DNA from: Numida meleagris
Lineage: Eukaryota > Chordata > Aves > Galliformes > Numididae
DNA: 64,000 bases
Reading direction: 5' to 3'
Assembly: GCF_002078875.1 (NCBI RefSeq)
Contig: NC_034414.1
Location: forward strand, 6,888,965-6,952,964
The notes under the pieces are model-generated. The model was not told the DNA's origin. It worked only from the letters and a program-made list of their open reading frames with translations, and did no database searches. Made by a program: the position numbers and the translations under genes. Positions 12,073 to 24,862 of the stretch are shown in pieces (within the stretch, counting starts at the first letter, position 1; each line of letters starts with the position of its first letter).

Positions 12073-15000
12073 GGTTTTACAGTGATGGAACAGTACTAAG
12101 AAGATTGTTGATGCTTGAGATCTGCAATTTGAAGTTGCAGATTCCTTGCCTATTGGGAAAATTGATTTAGAAATGAATTTCCTAGTTTCTTAATGAACAT
12201 CACAAAAAGCTGTTTTTTTCCCCGAAGATAAGTAGTTGCTCTGCAACTGCATATATTGAACCCTAATGAAATTTCAAATAAAATAACTTTACAGCCTTGA
12301 TACACATATTCATCAGAATTAAATCCCTTTGAGATAAACTTGTGTTTTTTTCTGAAGCTGTTGTGTCCTGGTCATCTGCACGTATGTTATGATGACAGTG
12401 CACGTTACTAATTGGAGTTTCCATTTATGACCATGACATTGACACGCATAAAGAAAGCTTATATTTCAAAACATTGAGAGGTGCAAACTTAATCTAATGT
12501 TTGTGTGTATATAGGTTTGCTCTGAAATCTGCCTGCAGCTTTAGCTCTTCTGTAACTCCGGAATTTTTGTTTTCCATTCAGCCTGGTAGTGTCGTGGCAG
12601 GAGCTGTGGGCAGGCGGTGCCTGGCTTCTTCCTCTGGCTGCCTTATGTTCTTCTGCCAGCCCATCAGAGGGCCTGCTGTCATGCATGACCTGCTCACCTT
12701 GGGCCTGCTGGGATATCCCGTACTTGAGGAATTTGCTGGCCCCTGTGTGATTTGTCTTGGAAATGCGCTAAAAAGCACAAACGCTTTTCAGAATGAGATC
12801 CATCAAAATCTGTCTGTAATAATTCAGTTAACAAAAAAAAAATGGTGCGTGTGAAGTACTTGCCAAGATTCGTGGTTCATGTGTTAATACAGAAGTACAA
12901 CTAGGCAAACATTTTATTCAGTACATTTCTTGATGCAGAATGGAATCAGTGTATCCGCAGGACTGTGCAGAGGCATTGTAAGCATCTGTGAGTGGAGGAG
13001 AACTCCAAAGTTGGAGCTGCTTACACTGTGCAAACGTTTTGTAGCTTTTTAACACTAGCTAGTGATATCAGATGCCACTGTTCTCCTCTAGTCTAAACTT
13101 CTGGCATTAAACTTCTTCAGCATTCTGGGTAGGAGGACTCCTTGTTACTGCGGTGTTGCTGTGCCACGTTTAGCAAGTAAGAGATGCACTGAACAAACCA
13201 CAGCTTCACCACTGTACCCTGCTTGGACCTAATGCAAAAGCAAGAACCACAATATAATTTCTTTTGTTAGACTTGCAGGGGTTGTCAGCCCCTGTGTAGT
13301 GTTAATCTATACGCGTGTATAATTTGATACAGCTCAGTTTCTGTTGCTGCAGTTCTTTTTTTCAGCTTCAATTTACAAAGCTATGAAGGATTTTATTATG
13401 TCTTTTCTAAAATTCTGTATTACTCTGTTTTTTTCAGAATCAATTTCTGCATGTTTATTTCCCTTGAGAAGGTTTTAAAACTCTTCAGCAGCCACCTTAT
13501 CGTAATGAAATATATTGCTATAATGAAGGAAATATAGAACTTTTTTGGAGCAAAAGAAAGAAAAAAAAAATTTGAAGCCCTAAATTACTTTAATTACTTT
13601 TTGCTCCACCCTCCAATACTGTTGCCATTGCTTTGTTCCCTTTCTGAGCGTTTTGTGTCAGAGACTGTTCAGACAGGGTGTCAAAACCACGGTTCCACAC
13701 AGATTCACTTTTAACGTTTGGCACAGGGATGTTTTCATTCAGTTGCATCACTTAACCCATGTGGACTGCAGGCCAGGGTTTAAAGAGAGCCTACCAGCTT
13801 CTTGAGAAGAGCGCTGAAGCCTGCACGCCGGACTCCCTGTTGTGCCAAGGTTTGGCTTCACTGATGACTGTGTGCACTGTGCCTTTCTGAAGCAGAACCC
13901 TCACACTGGAAGGGAGAAAGCAGAAGCTTTTGATTTCCTCTAAACTCTCAGCTATCAGGCTTAACTTTCCTGAAGGGTACCCGAGGTGATGTGAAATTAG
14001 GCTTTACGGAAAACTTCGGACACAGAAGCAGACAAGGAAAAGCGTTCCATGAATAGCTTGTATTATCTGTGATGGCTTTTAAGCAAGGAGAGAATCTGTA
14101 CTCTGATAGTTCATTGGCATATCAGAAATAAAAGCAAGAGGGCCTGGGTTTTTCTCTCTGACTCTGCCCGAGGTGCATGCGCACACTCAGGCGCACACAA
14201 AGAGCACGGTGACTGTGGAATTGCTCACAACTGTTGTCAGTGCTGCTGCCCAGCTGTCCCTTGAGTTTCTGCAGCTCTTCTGTCTGAGCGGTGTTCCCGA
14301 CCTGGTAGCTGATGTAAGTTACTGTGCAAAAGCTTTGGGAGCTCTTTTGAGGAGCTTATCTGCATAAAGCCTGTAGTTCCAGATCAACAGCATTTCTGCT
14401 CTAAATGTGGTTTTAGCAGTGGATTAACTCTCTGGAATAGATGATATTCTGTACACAGCCATCTGAAGGCTGAGGGAATTTGTGTGGAATATACTTGAAC
14501 TGGGTTGGGTTGTGTATTTTAGCGCAAAACCATTCAAGAATGGCATGAATAGCGTGTGTGCCAGACCTGCTGATGCTTCAAAGCTCCAGCAGCAAGCAGG
14601 ACAATAATGCTATTAAAAATATGTATTTTCTGTAATCCTTAAATCCCTTCTTAAGTTAAATGAGGAGCTCCGAGTGAGGTAGCTATTCTTGGCAGTAAAT
14701 TCTTAATGCTGAGTGGTGTAATACTTTCTAAAACGACGGATAAATGAAAAGCCTGAACAGAATAAGCAACTGAGAGATGCCGATCCACAAAAACGTGCAG
14801 ACTTGCTCTTTTCTGTGTATTTCAGATGACTTTCATCAGTTTTGATGCACCTTGAAGCAGAAGAGGTGTATCGTATTGTAGGAAAGTGTTATCTGTACCA
14901 TGATATTATTGTTGATTATATTAGAAAGGAAACTCCATTTAGGTTTAAGCCTGTGTTGCACTTTGTCATAGTTGGAAAAGGCTCCTTTGCCTGACAATTA

Positions 15001-18000
15001 GTGCTCTGACTAAGGCAAGATGGAGAGGCAGTGGAAGAAGGAAGGCTGTTATCACCACTCTGCAGGGAGAGCCGGGACAGGGAGGGGTGGCTTCAATGGA
15101 CTTGCTATGTATGTGGTTTGACTAGCGGCTCTATGATTTTTTCCTTACCTGGTGCTTTATGCGTCTCCTTGAATTTACCATTCCTTTGCCTTTGATCAGC
15201 TGGACATGCAACTGTGTTCTTATCTGAGACATTGTACTGAAGGAAAGGACCAGTTCCTGAGTAATAGTCATAAATTGATTTGGCAGTGAACCTGGGCTTC
15301 CTTGCCACAGAAATGGAAATGAGAAGTGCCTGTGTGAGCAGAAGATAAGGTCCATGTCTTCTATGTGAGTCCTCAGTAAATATTTTCCTGGCATTCCCAC
15401 TGCTTGTGCTTAGCTCATTACCATGCTAAAGATACTGGTATTACGCAATGGTGGCAACGGTACGTGAATGATAATCTTATCACAAGATTCCTCACGTAAC
15501 TCATTTTGTAGGGAAGAGTTACGCCCTTGGCAACATTACTGAATGCCAGCATTTACCAAACGGCTGAAATGTGGGAATTAGCAAGTGATGATAACCAGTA
15601 CACATGTCTTCTTCCGACAAGAAGTTCAGATTTTCTTGCCTATTCTTAAACTTTCCAAAAGTGAATAGGTGAATGGTGGATTTAGGACTAGATCGTGTTC
15701 TCTCTCTCTTGTTAGGGACAACAGAATTTCAGATTTTCAGTTGTTTGCATTTCTCATCTGTTTAACAAATGCATTTGGAAACCGGAGGGGGATAAAATGT
15801 AATTTTTAATGAATCTCCATGTGTATGTCCCTTTCTATGCATGAGTAGCCTGCTGTGTCAACCAGAGATTAATCTAGTCTGTTCTTTGCTGAAAATTTCT
15901 TGTGAATCTTTGGTACAACACCATATAAGCAGCAGTGACATGGCCAATGTGTTTGTGCTTGCTTAAATGTAATCTCTTGACACAGACATGTGGTAAGATT
16001 ACTGCTGAACCCAAGTTCAAGAGATTGAACTGGTTTTGTGCTTTTTCAAACAAGGACATTTGTTCATGAGGGTCAAATAAATGCAGGAGGAGTTACAGTA
16101 TTTGGCTTTAATCGAATGTTTAAGAACTCTTAGATCCTGGACTGGTAAACCAATGCTAGATGGGACTTCCAGTTTTTTTGAGAAATGTTATAATCTTGCA
16201 TCAACAGAATGTTGACCCTTTTAATGGGATGTATTGATTTTTCACTGTTTTTTTGGGGGAGAATTTTTTCATCTGAGATGTAATTTCTAGTCAGAGCAAG
16301 GGGTTAGCCACAAGTGACAAAAGGCTTTCAATCCAGATGGAGAGACAAAGTTCAGCTGAGTCTTAGAACAGGCATTCCATCAGGGTATGGAAGAAGCCAC
16401 AAGGAATGCTCAGCAACACTTTGCTTCAGGATTGATTCTTCAGTCTTTTCTTCTTTGCTCTGTAAAAATAGTGAAATACTTCCTTGCCGGCCTAGTGAAG
16501 AGACTAGCTTTGCAGCTTGGAGAGAGAGTCCTTGAAATAGCAATGATGTGGAAACACACAGTGCTTTCATCACCTGACTGCAGAGCCAGTTTTTCCCCTT
16601 GGTTCAGTGAGCACATATGTGAGGCAGAGCAGATCAGAGCGGCTGCACGTTACTCCTGCCAAAGTTCACACCAACAGCGAACTGCTGGATTGAGAATGGG
16701 TTTGTGAATCTCTGTCTTTCGTATAGGAGTGGAGTCCTAAATGCTGGTCCCAGAGCATGCTCAGCTAGAATGTCTTTCAGGTTTTGCAAGGTAAATAAGG
16801 TTTTCCGTCTCAACCCAGCGTGCATCGCAATAGAAATATAAAGGAATTTTTCAAAACAAGATCCTTATTCTTAGCAGTGCTTGAATTTCCATTTTGAAAG
16901 TAATTATGCTACAATCCCTTAATATGCTGACAGAGCATCCTCATGTGCAAAAGATGTGATTGTCAAACTGGAGCTCTGCCAGGTTTGTTTTTGTTCAGCT
17001 TCCTGGCTTCTATGAGCATCGGTGCATGCAGCTGGGAGATTTGTGGCTGAATTTGGCTGATCGTTTTTTGGAAGTGACACAAAGAGGGTGTTACACTGGA
17101 CCACCCCAACATTACAGCTTCCCTGGATTCACCTGACATGAATCCCTAGTTGGTTCTCTAAGCCTGTTTTCCATCTCATTTGAGCTATTGGCACAGCACA
17201 GTGCGGGCTGAAGATCTGAGTCTCGTGTTTGATCTCTTCCCAAATAACTTGTGTTTGTGAAGTCAGAGGCCAATTTGACAAGCTGTTAAGGTTAGTAATA
17301 AGTATGTTTTTACAGAGTGTTTCACATATTGTTTTGAAAAAGGAGCTCTGTGTCTATATCCCCATTACAAAATTGAGAAACAGACTGCACTAAAGTGATT
17401 TGAGAGTTGTTTAGCAGAGAAATTTGCATCTCATGAATTGCAGTGGATTGCTTTATCCACGTTGCCATGTTTTATTTTATCTCACTTGATTTTATGATGC
17501 TGTGAAAACATCTCTTTTCCTTGCACGACCTCCCAGTGGCTTTTACTCTTCTAGAAAATCAGATTAGATGGATTTTTTTAAAATACAAAGTGAGTAAATA
17601 TAAAATTGTATTTTATATAACTAGACAAAATAGCAACAATTTTCAAGAGAAATGGCAACAGGTCTTTTTTCTCTTTCTGAAGAAAAGTGTGAATACTATA
17701 ACCTTAAATGAAAGATCTGAACTGTAGAGACTGCAAAAGAAGTATCCAAAACCTTAAAGCTTATACTGTTTTCAAGTGATTGCTTTATAAAATTCCTTGA
17801 TTGTTTATTACGTTGACTTTTTTTGAAACATCGCCTTCAGTAAATGATGTTTCTCACAAGGTGAGTGCACTAGAGACACCACATATCAAAAGCTATTTTT
17901 CTTTGTCAAAATTTCTTACCTGATTGAAACAGTGTTCATGTTTTTGCCAAGTAACTTATGTTCGTATAGAGATAGTTTGATGACAGAGACACTGAGCATA

Positions 18001-21000
18001 ATAGCATCTACACAAAAGCATTACCTAACAAGTGCTGCATTTATCTTTGGTGAAGTTTGTATTTAGTTATCTCTGAGATGAGCATGTTAGCACTCTAATG
18101 CTGCTGCTTGGGTCAGTTTTGGCTTAGGTGAGGGGAGCTGCAGCTCGAGGGCTGCTCTGGTTCCAGGTTAGTGCAGACCGTTCCTGCATGACCTCTGCCC
18201 ACATGGGATGACCGTGGCACAGCCTGCTTGGCATCCCTGTCGTCTTTGCTGTTATTCTGTCTCAGGGCTATGGTAGCATGGTTCTACTTCCTAATCCTTG
18301 GAACTGAGTACCAAAAATAGTATTTCTTCATTTTCATTTATCTAAGCGTTTGCAAAATTTACCCTTTTTTCCATGTGCTTGTTTCATGCTTGCTGATAAA
18401 AGCTACATTTAGACTATAAATGAACTCTGATTTCATTGAAAAGCAAGTTCTGTTTTCTAGCTACTACCTGAATGTAATGAAAAGAAAAAACTCCACCAAT
18501 TAGTGTGTCCTAGTTGTTTAGTACAGACCATACCTCATTAATTTTACCCTAGGTTTAGGTCTAACTGGATTAAATTATACATCAAGATAGGCCAAAAGTC
18601 CTGTTTCTTTAAAACTGAAATTTTCTTGTTTTACCCAGAATCCTAAAACATCACTTCAAATGTTGTAAAAGAAACTGTATAGTCTGAACCCAAAGCATGA
18701 CATTTGTCAAGCAAAGCACGGAGTAGCTCACAGCTTTTGTACCAAATGTCGTGGGAAGTCCCCTTGCCCAATGTGCTGGTGCGAAGCCCTGCACTGCAGC
18801 TGCTCGGCCGCTTACAGCAGAGCAGCAGTCACCTGGCATGCTCTGAGCCTTTGCGTGCCAAGGTGGGAAAAGCGAGTTCAGTCTTCAAAATAATTTGTCG
18901 TTTCTGATGAGGATTGTTGGATAGTGTTGGCTGCATTAAGAAACTAGGATCTTTGAAGGGATTTCATAAGGCAATGTTATTCAGAAAGATTTTGCTCTTT
19001 CCCTGCTGGATCTTAGTGTTTGCTAAGAGCTTTTCATAAATGAAATGAGAGGAAATTTCTTCATCAAAATAGCTTCTTTTTGAAGCTAGAGGTGGAGGAA
19101 AATGAGACTTAGAGCCATGAGAATAATGATAGCTTTCCATGCCTAATAGAGTTTCTCTGTTAGGGATTATAAAAGTAAGATGTTATCTGGGAAAAGCTGT
19201 TCTATCTGTCAAAAATACTGGTAATGTAGTTTGATAATCAAAGTAGCTGAAAACGGTTCACCCAACTGTTTTCATGTAAATGTTAATGTTACAGTTAAGG
19301 TGAACAACTCATGGAAACAAAACTTAAGCTTAGTTCTTCATTTGTGAACTTTGAGTCTGATCTTTGTGACTGCTTAGATGGCAATTTCTCAGTTCACAGC
19401 AACCAAAGTTCCTGTATCTCAAGTTTCTTCCCTAGCATTTCCTTGACTGGCCATTTTCAGTTGACGTGCTAATACCTTCAGCATTAAGCCTTGCGATTCA
19501 ATGTGTTACAACATAGAGATGACTGGGAATCGTTCAAACCCAACGCTTTACATCTGCTAATTGCATACTGTTACTTGTCTCTGGGAATATAGATGTTCTT
19601 TTTTTCATACACATTGAATTAAGTGAAGAAGGAATCGTTGTTGAGCTTTCTATAGGCAGTCTCTCAGGCAGGAAGGGCTGCTTAGTGTAGAAGCTGGCAG
19701 TGCAGTGCTTTATTTTCATGGCGTTTCAGGTTCTTGCCACAGTGAACTTGTTTCTTCCTCCTCCTGTTTGAATTGTACCTTGGAGTATACCCTAGGGTCT
19801 GCAGTAGGTGTAATATAGCTTGTAGGTTAATTTAGAAGAACAACGTCCAATACGGTATGACAAAGACAAGGTCCTTGATAATGAATAATTATGAAACAAT
19901 AAGATTCTCAGGCAGAAGTCTGTCTGTTCTTTTTGATCATCTGACATAGCCTTTTTTTTTTCTGCAGTGAGCACACTATTTAAAATCTTTGTAGGAAAAA
20001 GAGAAGGACAAGTGGAAAGAATTCATATACTTTTCCCTAAAATATCTCACAATTCATTTATGTCTTGGAGGATATATTTATCCTTTATTTTTTTTTCTTC
20101 TCCTCCTGTGTCAAAGTCTTGATCTGTCTGTCCAGCATCATGCTTCTTTGCAGAACTGGAAGTTTCAATTTTTTATTATTTTTTTTTAATTTGGTTGCTC
20201 CAGTAGAGCACAGATGTTTCAGTGGGTGGAAAGCGATGATGCGTCCATAAAACAAGGAATGGTGTTGAAGATCCTGGCCGGTGGTTTAAATAGTGGATGC
20301 AAGCCAGTAGAGGATTTATGTAACTCCATCTCCTTTGTACTCAGTATTAAGTCCGTTCTTTGTGTTATATGTAACTTTTGTAAGCATTTTGCCTTTTTTT
20401 AATATTGATGTATATTTTTTTAAAGTGAATTTAACTGTAGAGAGTACTACTACTGGAATGAGTTTATTTGACTAGCAGTTTGTGGAAATTAGAGACAAAT
20501 AGCGAGGTCTATCACTCAGCAAGAAATGTTGCAATTCTGAGAAAAGAAAACCACTCATCCCTATAACAGCTAAGCATTCATCCAGTCCTGCTTTTCAGGA
20601 ACTCTCAAAACTCCCCAAATTATTCAATGTTTGGAATATGCAAAGAATGCAAGATTGAACTTGGAGCTGGTAAATTCTCCCTCTTAATATCTTTACTTCC
20701 ATGTTTGTAGATTTATGCAAGTTCATCCAAATTCTGCTCTCTGTGGCAGTTATTCGAATCCAGGTTAACTCCAAGACTCTCATCAGGATTTACACTAGTT
20801 TCCCTGAGGGAATAAATTGTTCAAATAATATTAAAGTCAATAAGAAAAAAAAAAGAGAACACCCAACAAATAGGATGTTAAGACTTCCTATTACTGCATT
20901 CACGAATTCAAAAGAATTTGTCGCATAGTGATACCCCTGGTTTGGTACCGCAGAGTGTTATGCCAAGTGTTCGTTTTAGTTTTGGGGTTTTTTACTGGTC

Positions 21001-24000
21001 CATTCCTGAAAATGTGAGGCTTCCCATTATGCATAACCTAGAGTTTAGCAAGCTATAATTTTGCAAATGCTACATTTAATCTGCATGGTTTTTCCTGCCA
21101 ATTTTTTCCTTCATGCCTACGTGGTCTGACTTCATTCCAGAAGAAAAATCAGGATTGTATTATTTTCAGAGAGTACATATCTTTTTTGTTTTCCCCATGA
21201 AGTTTGCCAGGATACTATTGATTTCCCCTGTGTTATGTGAGCGCAATAATATCATTCTCTACAGTAAAATATTGTGTCATTTGGAATCCTGTTGTATAAC
21301 TGGTGAACACTTTCTGTATTGCACCTTGGAACTCATAGAAAATAAAGCCTCCATAGATATGGAAAAATGCATATTTTTAAAAAATACTTTTGAGATGGGT
21401 TAATATTTACCCTGTATTCCTAGAATCTAGGGAATTCTTCTGAGTTTTTAAAAATATCTTAAAACAATTTTTTAAACCTCTCAGATCAACTTATACTTTT
21501 TATGTATAATTTGGAGCTTTTTACTGTATTCTATCAACTTTAGAAGCCTTTATTAATAAAGCTTCAGTGTAATTTTTCCTCAGACTTTTTTTCAGGACCT
21601 TATTGTTTTATGGTCGGGTTTTTCCCAATAGACACTTATCGCGTAAGTATTCTTGCTGTAATAGTTACTGATGCAGGAAGTCATGATGTAGTCTTTAGGT
21701 CGAACCATTTCCTCTTCTTCCTGAACTGTGTTCTAAGATGCAACCAGAACTTTTATTTCATTTTGGTCATATGTATTCCTTGAAAAAATTCATAATTTGT
21801 AGGAATTCGGTTGGCTATAGAAATACAAAATATGTCTGCGTTTTTGCATTTGTTTGTTGCTAGTGGAAATGTGCATGGATGTGTTCCAAGCTAATGACTA
21901 AAATTCAGTCATGTATTTTGCATTCTGTTTTTGAGGCAGCCAGAAATTCTACATATAACAACTATTCGCTGTTGCTCATGGCTTCTCCCTTAGGCATTAG
22001 CTATTGGTGTTTTTTTTTTTTTTAACTGTGTTTTCTGTTGTTCTTTGTTTGATTTTCACTTTTTCTTGTGATGTCATTCACTGTTTTGCAAAACAGGGTT
22101 GACTGTCCTGGAGTCAGGAATTTACCTAACACTTAAATGTATCACAGATGGGTCTACAAGGATGACTGCTGGGACAAAGATGTCTAGGGCTATAAAATCA
22201 GCTGAATCCTCATTAGGTGAAAATAGCAACTCTGTGCTTTGAGAACACAGATCAATTTCAGTTGGGCTTCTCCAGAAACGTTCATTGATGAAGTGTGTTT
22301 CAGACAAGAGTTACACTAGGTTTGTAAAAGTGACATAAGTGAAAGGTTCATTGGATAACTGCTATCTGGTCAATTGTAAAGTATTTACAATTACCTCTAA
22401 GGACTTATCTTCCTTGACCTGAATTGAAAGTGTTGTCTAAGTTTTTGTGCTAGGATGTGAGTTATGATGGAACAACAGCAGTTTGCAATGAACGATACTT
22501 ATGGAGCTCGTGTAACTCAACCATTAATTTGCAGTAGTTGTGTTTTTCTAGAAAAAGCAGTCTCTTAGGAATTTTTAGATGGCCTCCTAAGAGCACCTTC
22601 AATAGGAACTATCCCATAGTCACATGTTACAATTTCTAATAGTGTTTCATTTTCTGTAAGGTGATGTAAAATCATACATTCTTGATTCCACAGAATTTTT
22701 AATTTTTACTGTGAGATATGAATAAGTCACTTAATGTGACAATGACTTAATGAGACAGCCTTTCTGAGGAACCACCGAACATTTTTATTTCTCTACTTTA
22801 CTGTTGCAGGAGTAAGGCAGACAGGGTAAATACTGTTGATGACCAAGGCAGAACTGTAGATGAGGGATTTCCTAGTACTCAAGTTAAGTGCATTAGATTG
22901 CATTAAGTAGAAATAGAAAATGATGCAGTGCCAGTTTAAGCATATACTAACTCCCATGCTTCCCAGTCTTCGCACTGATTAAAATGTAGCAAAGTGGTAG
23001 CTTCATACATTGTGTTTACACAGATTCTCTGAAGCATCACAAAAGTTGAAGAATATTAATGGCTTTACATTTAAAACTCATTAACCATTATCCTATTGAT
23101 TTGTCTAAATAGAGTTTAGATTAACTCCTTGGGTCAGTGCCTCTCTCTTTTGTCATGGAAAGCCAGAATTATATTTGGCTCTGCTATAAATGTTTGGGAA
23201 TGCTGGCTGTACGATTGAGAGGGATGACATGGATGCCTGCCCACTGAAGCAAATCTGATCAGACTATGGATATTGTATTTTTTGATAATGTAAATAATTA
23301 TTTTGTGTCAAAATATTTATATTTACAGCAATAAGATAATTTTTAATGTAATTTGGCAAAAAAAGCGTGTGCTGTTAGTATGAGAATTCTGGAAAAGATC
23401 CTTTAGGCATGAGTCTTGTTCTTTCTCAGAATGGTATGGTTTATAATTCATTGCCTGAATCTTGACCCAATGTCATGGGAAATTTTGCTTCATGAATGAC
23501 AGTGGACCACAGAGCAATTGTGAAGAGCATTTTTGCATTATCACAACATTGCCTGTTTCCAAATAAAACTTAGCAGCTTCTGACGAATTTTGAGATCTGA
23601 TGAACAGAAGGCTTAAAGTACAATCCATGAAGTACATATGTAGTGAGAAAGCTATTTTGTCGCAGACACCTTTGAGTAAAATCCTTGGAATAGCACCAGT
23701 TCCATTACAGCCTCTCTGGTTTTGTGTTAACTTATGCCACTTAAGTCTTTCTGTTAACCAGCAATCAATTGTAAAAGTAAAAATGTATGCAGGCTGGATT
23801 AAATAATGGTCTCTGAATTATAGAGCAATATGATTCACATATTATCCATTCTGTCCTGGAGATTTTTTATACTTGGAGATAATACTGCTTAAACAAAGGT
23901 TAGTTTAAAATGAAAATAACTAAACTGAAAACCCTTCTTTTACTTTTCTGTTCCATCTGTCCTTAGCAGTAACTACTACTACTACTAAAAAACTTAGAAC

Positions 24001-24203
24001 TGAAATATTCACCTGTAGTCAATTTTTTTCTTCATTTTAGTGATTTATGTGGATACTTTGAATCAGTTTACTGAAGAGTGCTAAGCAGGGCATTCTGAAT
24101 AATTTCACTGAAAGAAAACAGGAAAAGACAATGTATGTGTACTTCAGAGATAGTGGCTCTGTATGTCTTATCTTTTTACATTCTTTTCTTTGTAATTCCT
24201 TAG

Positions 24204-24337
24204 ATCATAGATGAAGAAGAGACGCAGTTCATGAGTAATTGTCCCGTTGCGGTTACTGAGAGCACACCTAGAAGGAGGACACGCATCCAGGTGTTCTGGA
24301 CGGCTCCTCCTACTGGTACGGGCTGTGTCATTCTGAA
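24204..24337 (+). CDS. SPON1: SPON1 (F-spondin) internal exon, C-terminal half of reelin domain
   Basis: F-spondin is a secreted, matrix-bound glycoprotein that guides axons and binds cell-surface receptors. This exon is preceded by TAATTCCTTAG and followed by the strong donor GTAAGT at 24338. It starts in phase 0 and reads IIDEEETQFMSNCPVAV, then TESTPRRRTRIQVFW, and ends GTGCVIL plus two bases of a lysine codon completed by the next exon. These segments match the second half of the F-spondin reelin domain, including its two cysteines (SNC and TGC). It is 134 nt (44 codons plus 2 nt). From the family it should cover about residues 116-160 and is probably the third exon; the numbering is inferred because upstream exons are outside the window. 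No start codon belongs here. A CR1 element begins about 220 bp after the donor. Confidence 0.97.
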
Positions 24338-24559
24338 GTAAGTGTTTTTATGCATTTTAAACTTAGCATTAAAGTCACATTCAGTTAATGGTAAATCTGA
24401 GATTTATTAGGTTAAGAACTACTGCAGTTCTTAGGTGCTTTCTTCTCACTTGGCGCACTTGAAGATATTTCCACAGTTAACTTGAAAAATGAAAGCCCAC
24501 ACATTCAGAAGTTACATTATGTTTTCAGCTGCCACTGAGTCAACCCATACTGGTTGCCT

Positions 24560-24862
24560 ACCCCCACGGGGGTCCCTCCTCTTCCGAGGGGCAGGAGCTA
24601 GTGAGGAGGGACTATTTTCTCAGGCGAAAGGACACGGAGTGGTGGAGGGATGGTGTGATGAGGCACTGAGGTGCGAAGGGCGGCGCCATTTTCCCGGGCT
24701 GCACAGTGAGGTGGTGGATGTTCGGTCCCTGGAGACACTCAAGGTCGGGCTGAACTGGGCTCTGAGCACCTGATCTAGCTGTGGTGTCCCTGTTTGTTGC
24801 AGGGCAGTTAGACTAGCTGGCCTTTAAGTGTCCCTTCCAACTCAAATGATTCTATGATCCTG
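24560..24862 (+). mobile_element. CR1 LINE 3' end, sense orientation
   Basis: GC-rich block ending TCCCTTCCAACTCAAATGAT then TCTATGATCCT, the standard CR1 tail. Upstream it carries the decayed ORF2 C-terminus (GGTGGTGGATGTTCGGTCCC region, corresponding to the residues seen as VVDAPSLE in the 38521 copy). It is 5'-truncated; the left edge is approximate. It lies about 220 bp downstream of the donor of the first visible SPON1 exon. Confidence 0.85.

Larger units (their letters stand above)
1..24203 (+). other. SPON1: SPON1 upstream intron (5' end outside window)
   Basis: AT-rich non-coding DNA ending at the acceptor of the first visible exon. It holds a 17-bp tandem duplication (27-60), a decayed CR1 (about 985-1150), a solo LTR (2045-2572) and a CR1 3' scrap (about 11972-12072). 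I looked for the preceding SPON1 exon, which should end with residues of the reelin domain, and did not find it in any frame. Short open frames here have no recognisable domain or splice context. About 2600-6060 is somewhat less AT-rich than its surroundings, but I could not assign it to a repeat family. The rest I read as ordinary intron sequence. Confidence 0.8.

Noticed and set aside
12501..12854. A 117-codon + strand frame in a locally GC-richer block, with an acceptor-like TTTTCCATTCAG near 12580
   Set aside because: It matches neither the missing SPON1 reelin exon nor any family I know; no convincing donor follows and the frame runs into an A tract. Treated as chance.
1..24203. The preceding SPON1 exon (first half of reelin domain)
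   Set aside because: I looked for the expected reelin-domain residues with a following GT donor in phase 0 and did not find them, so it most likely lies to the left of the window.
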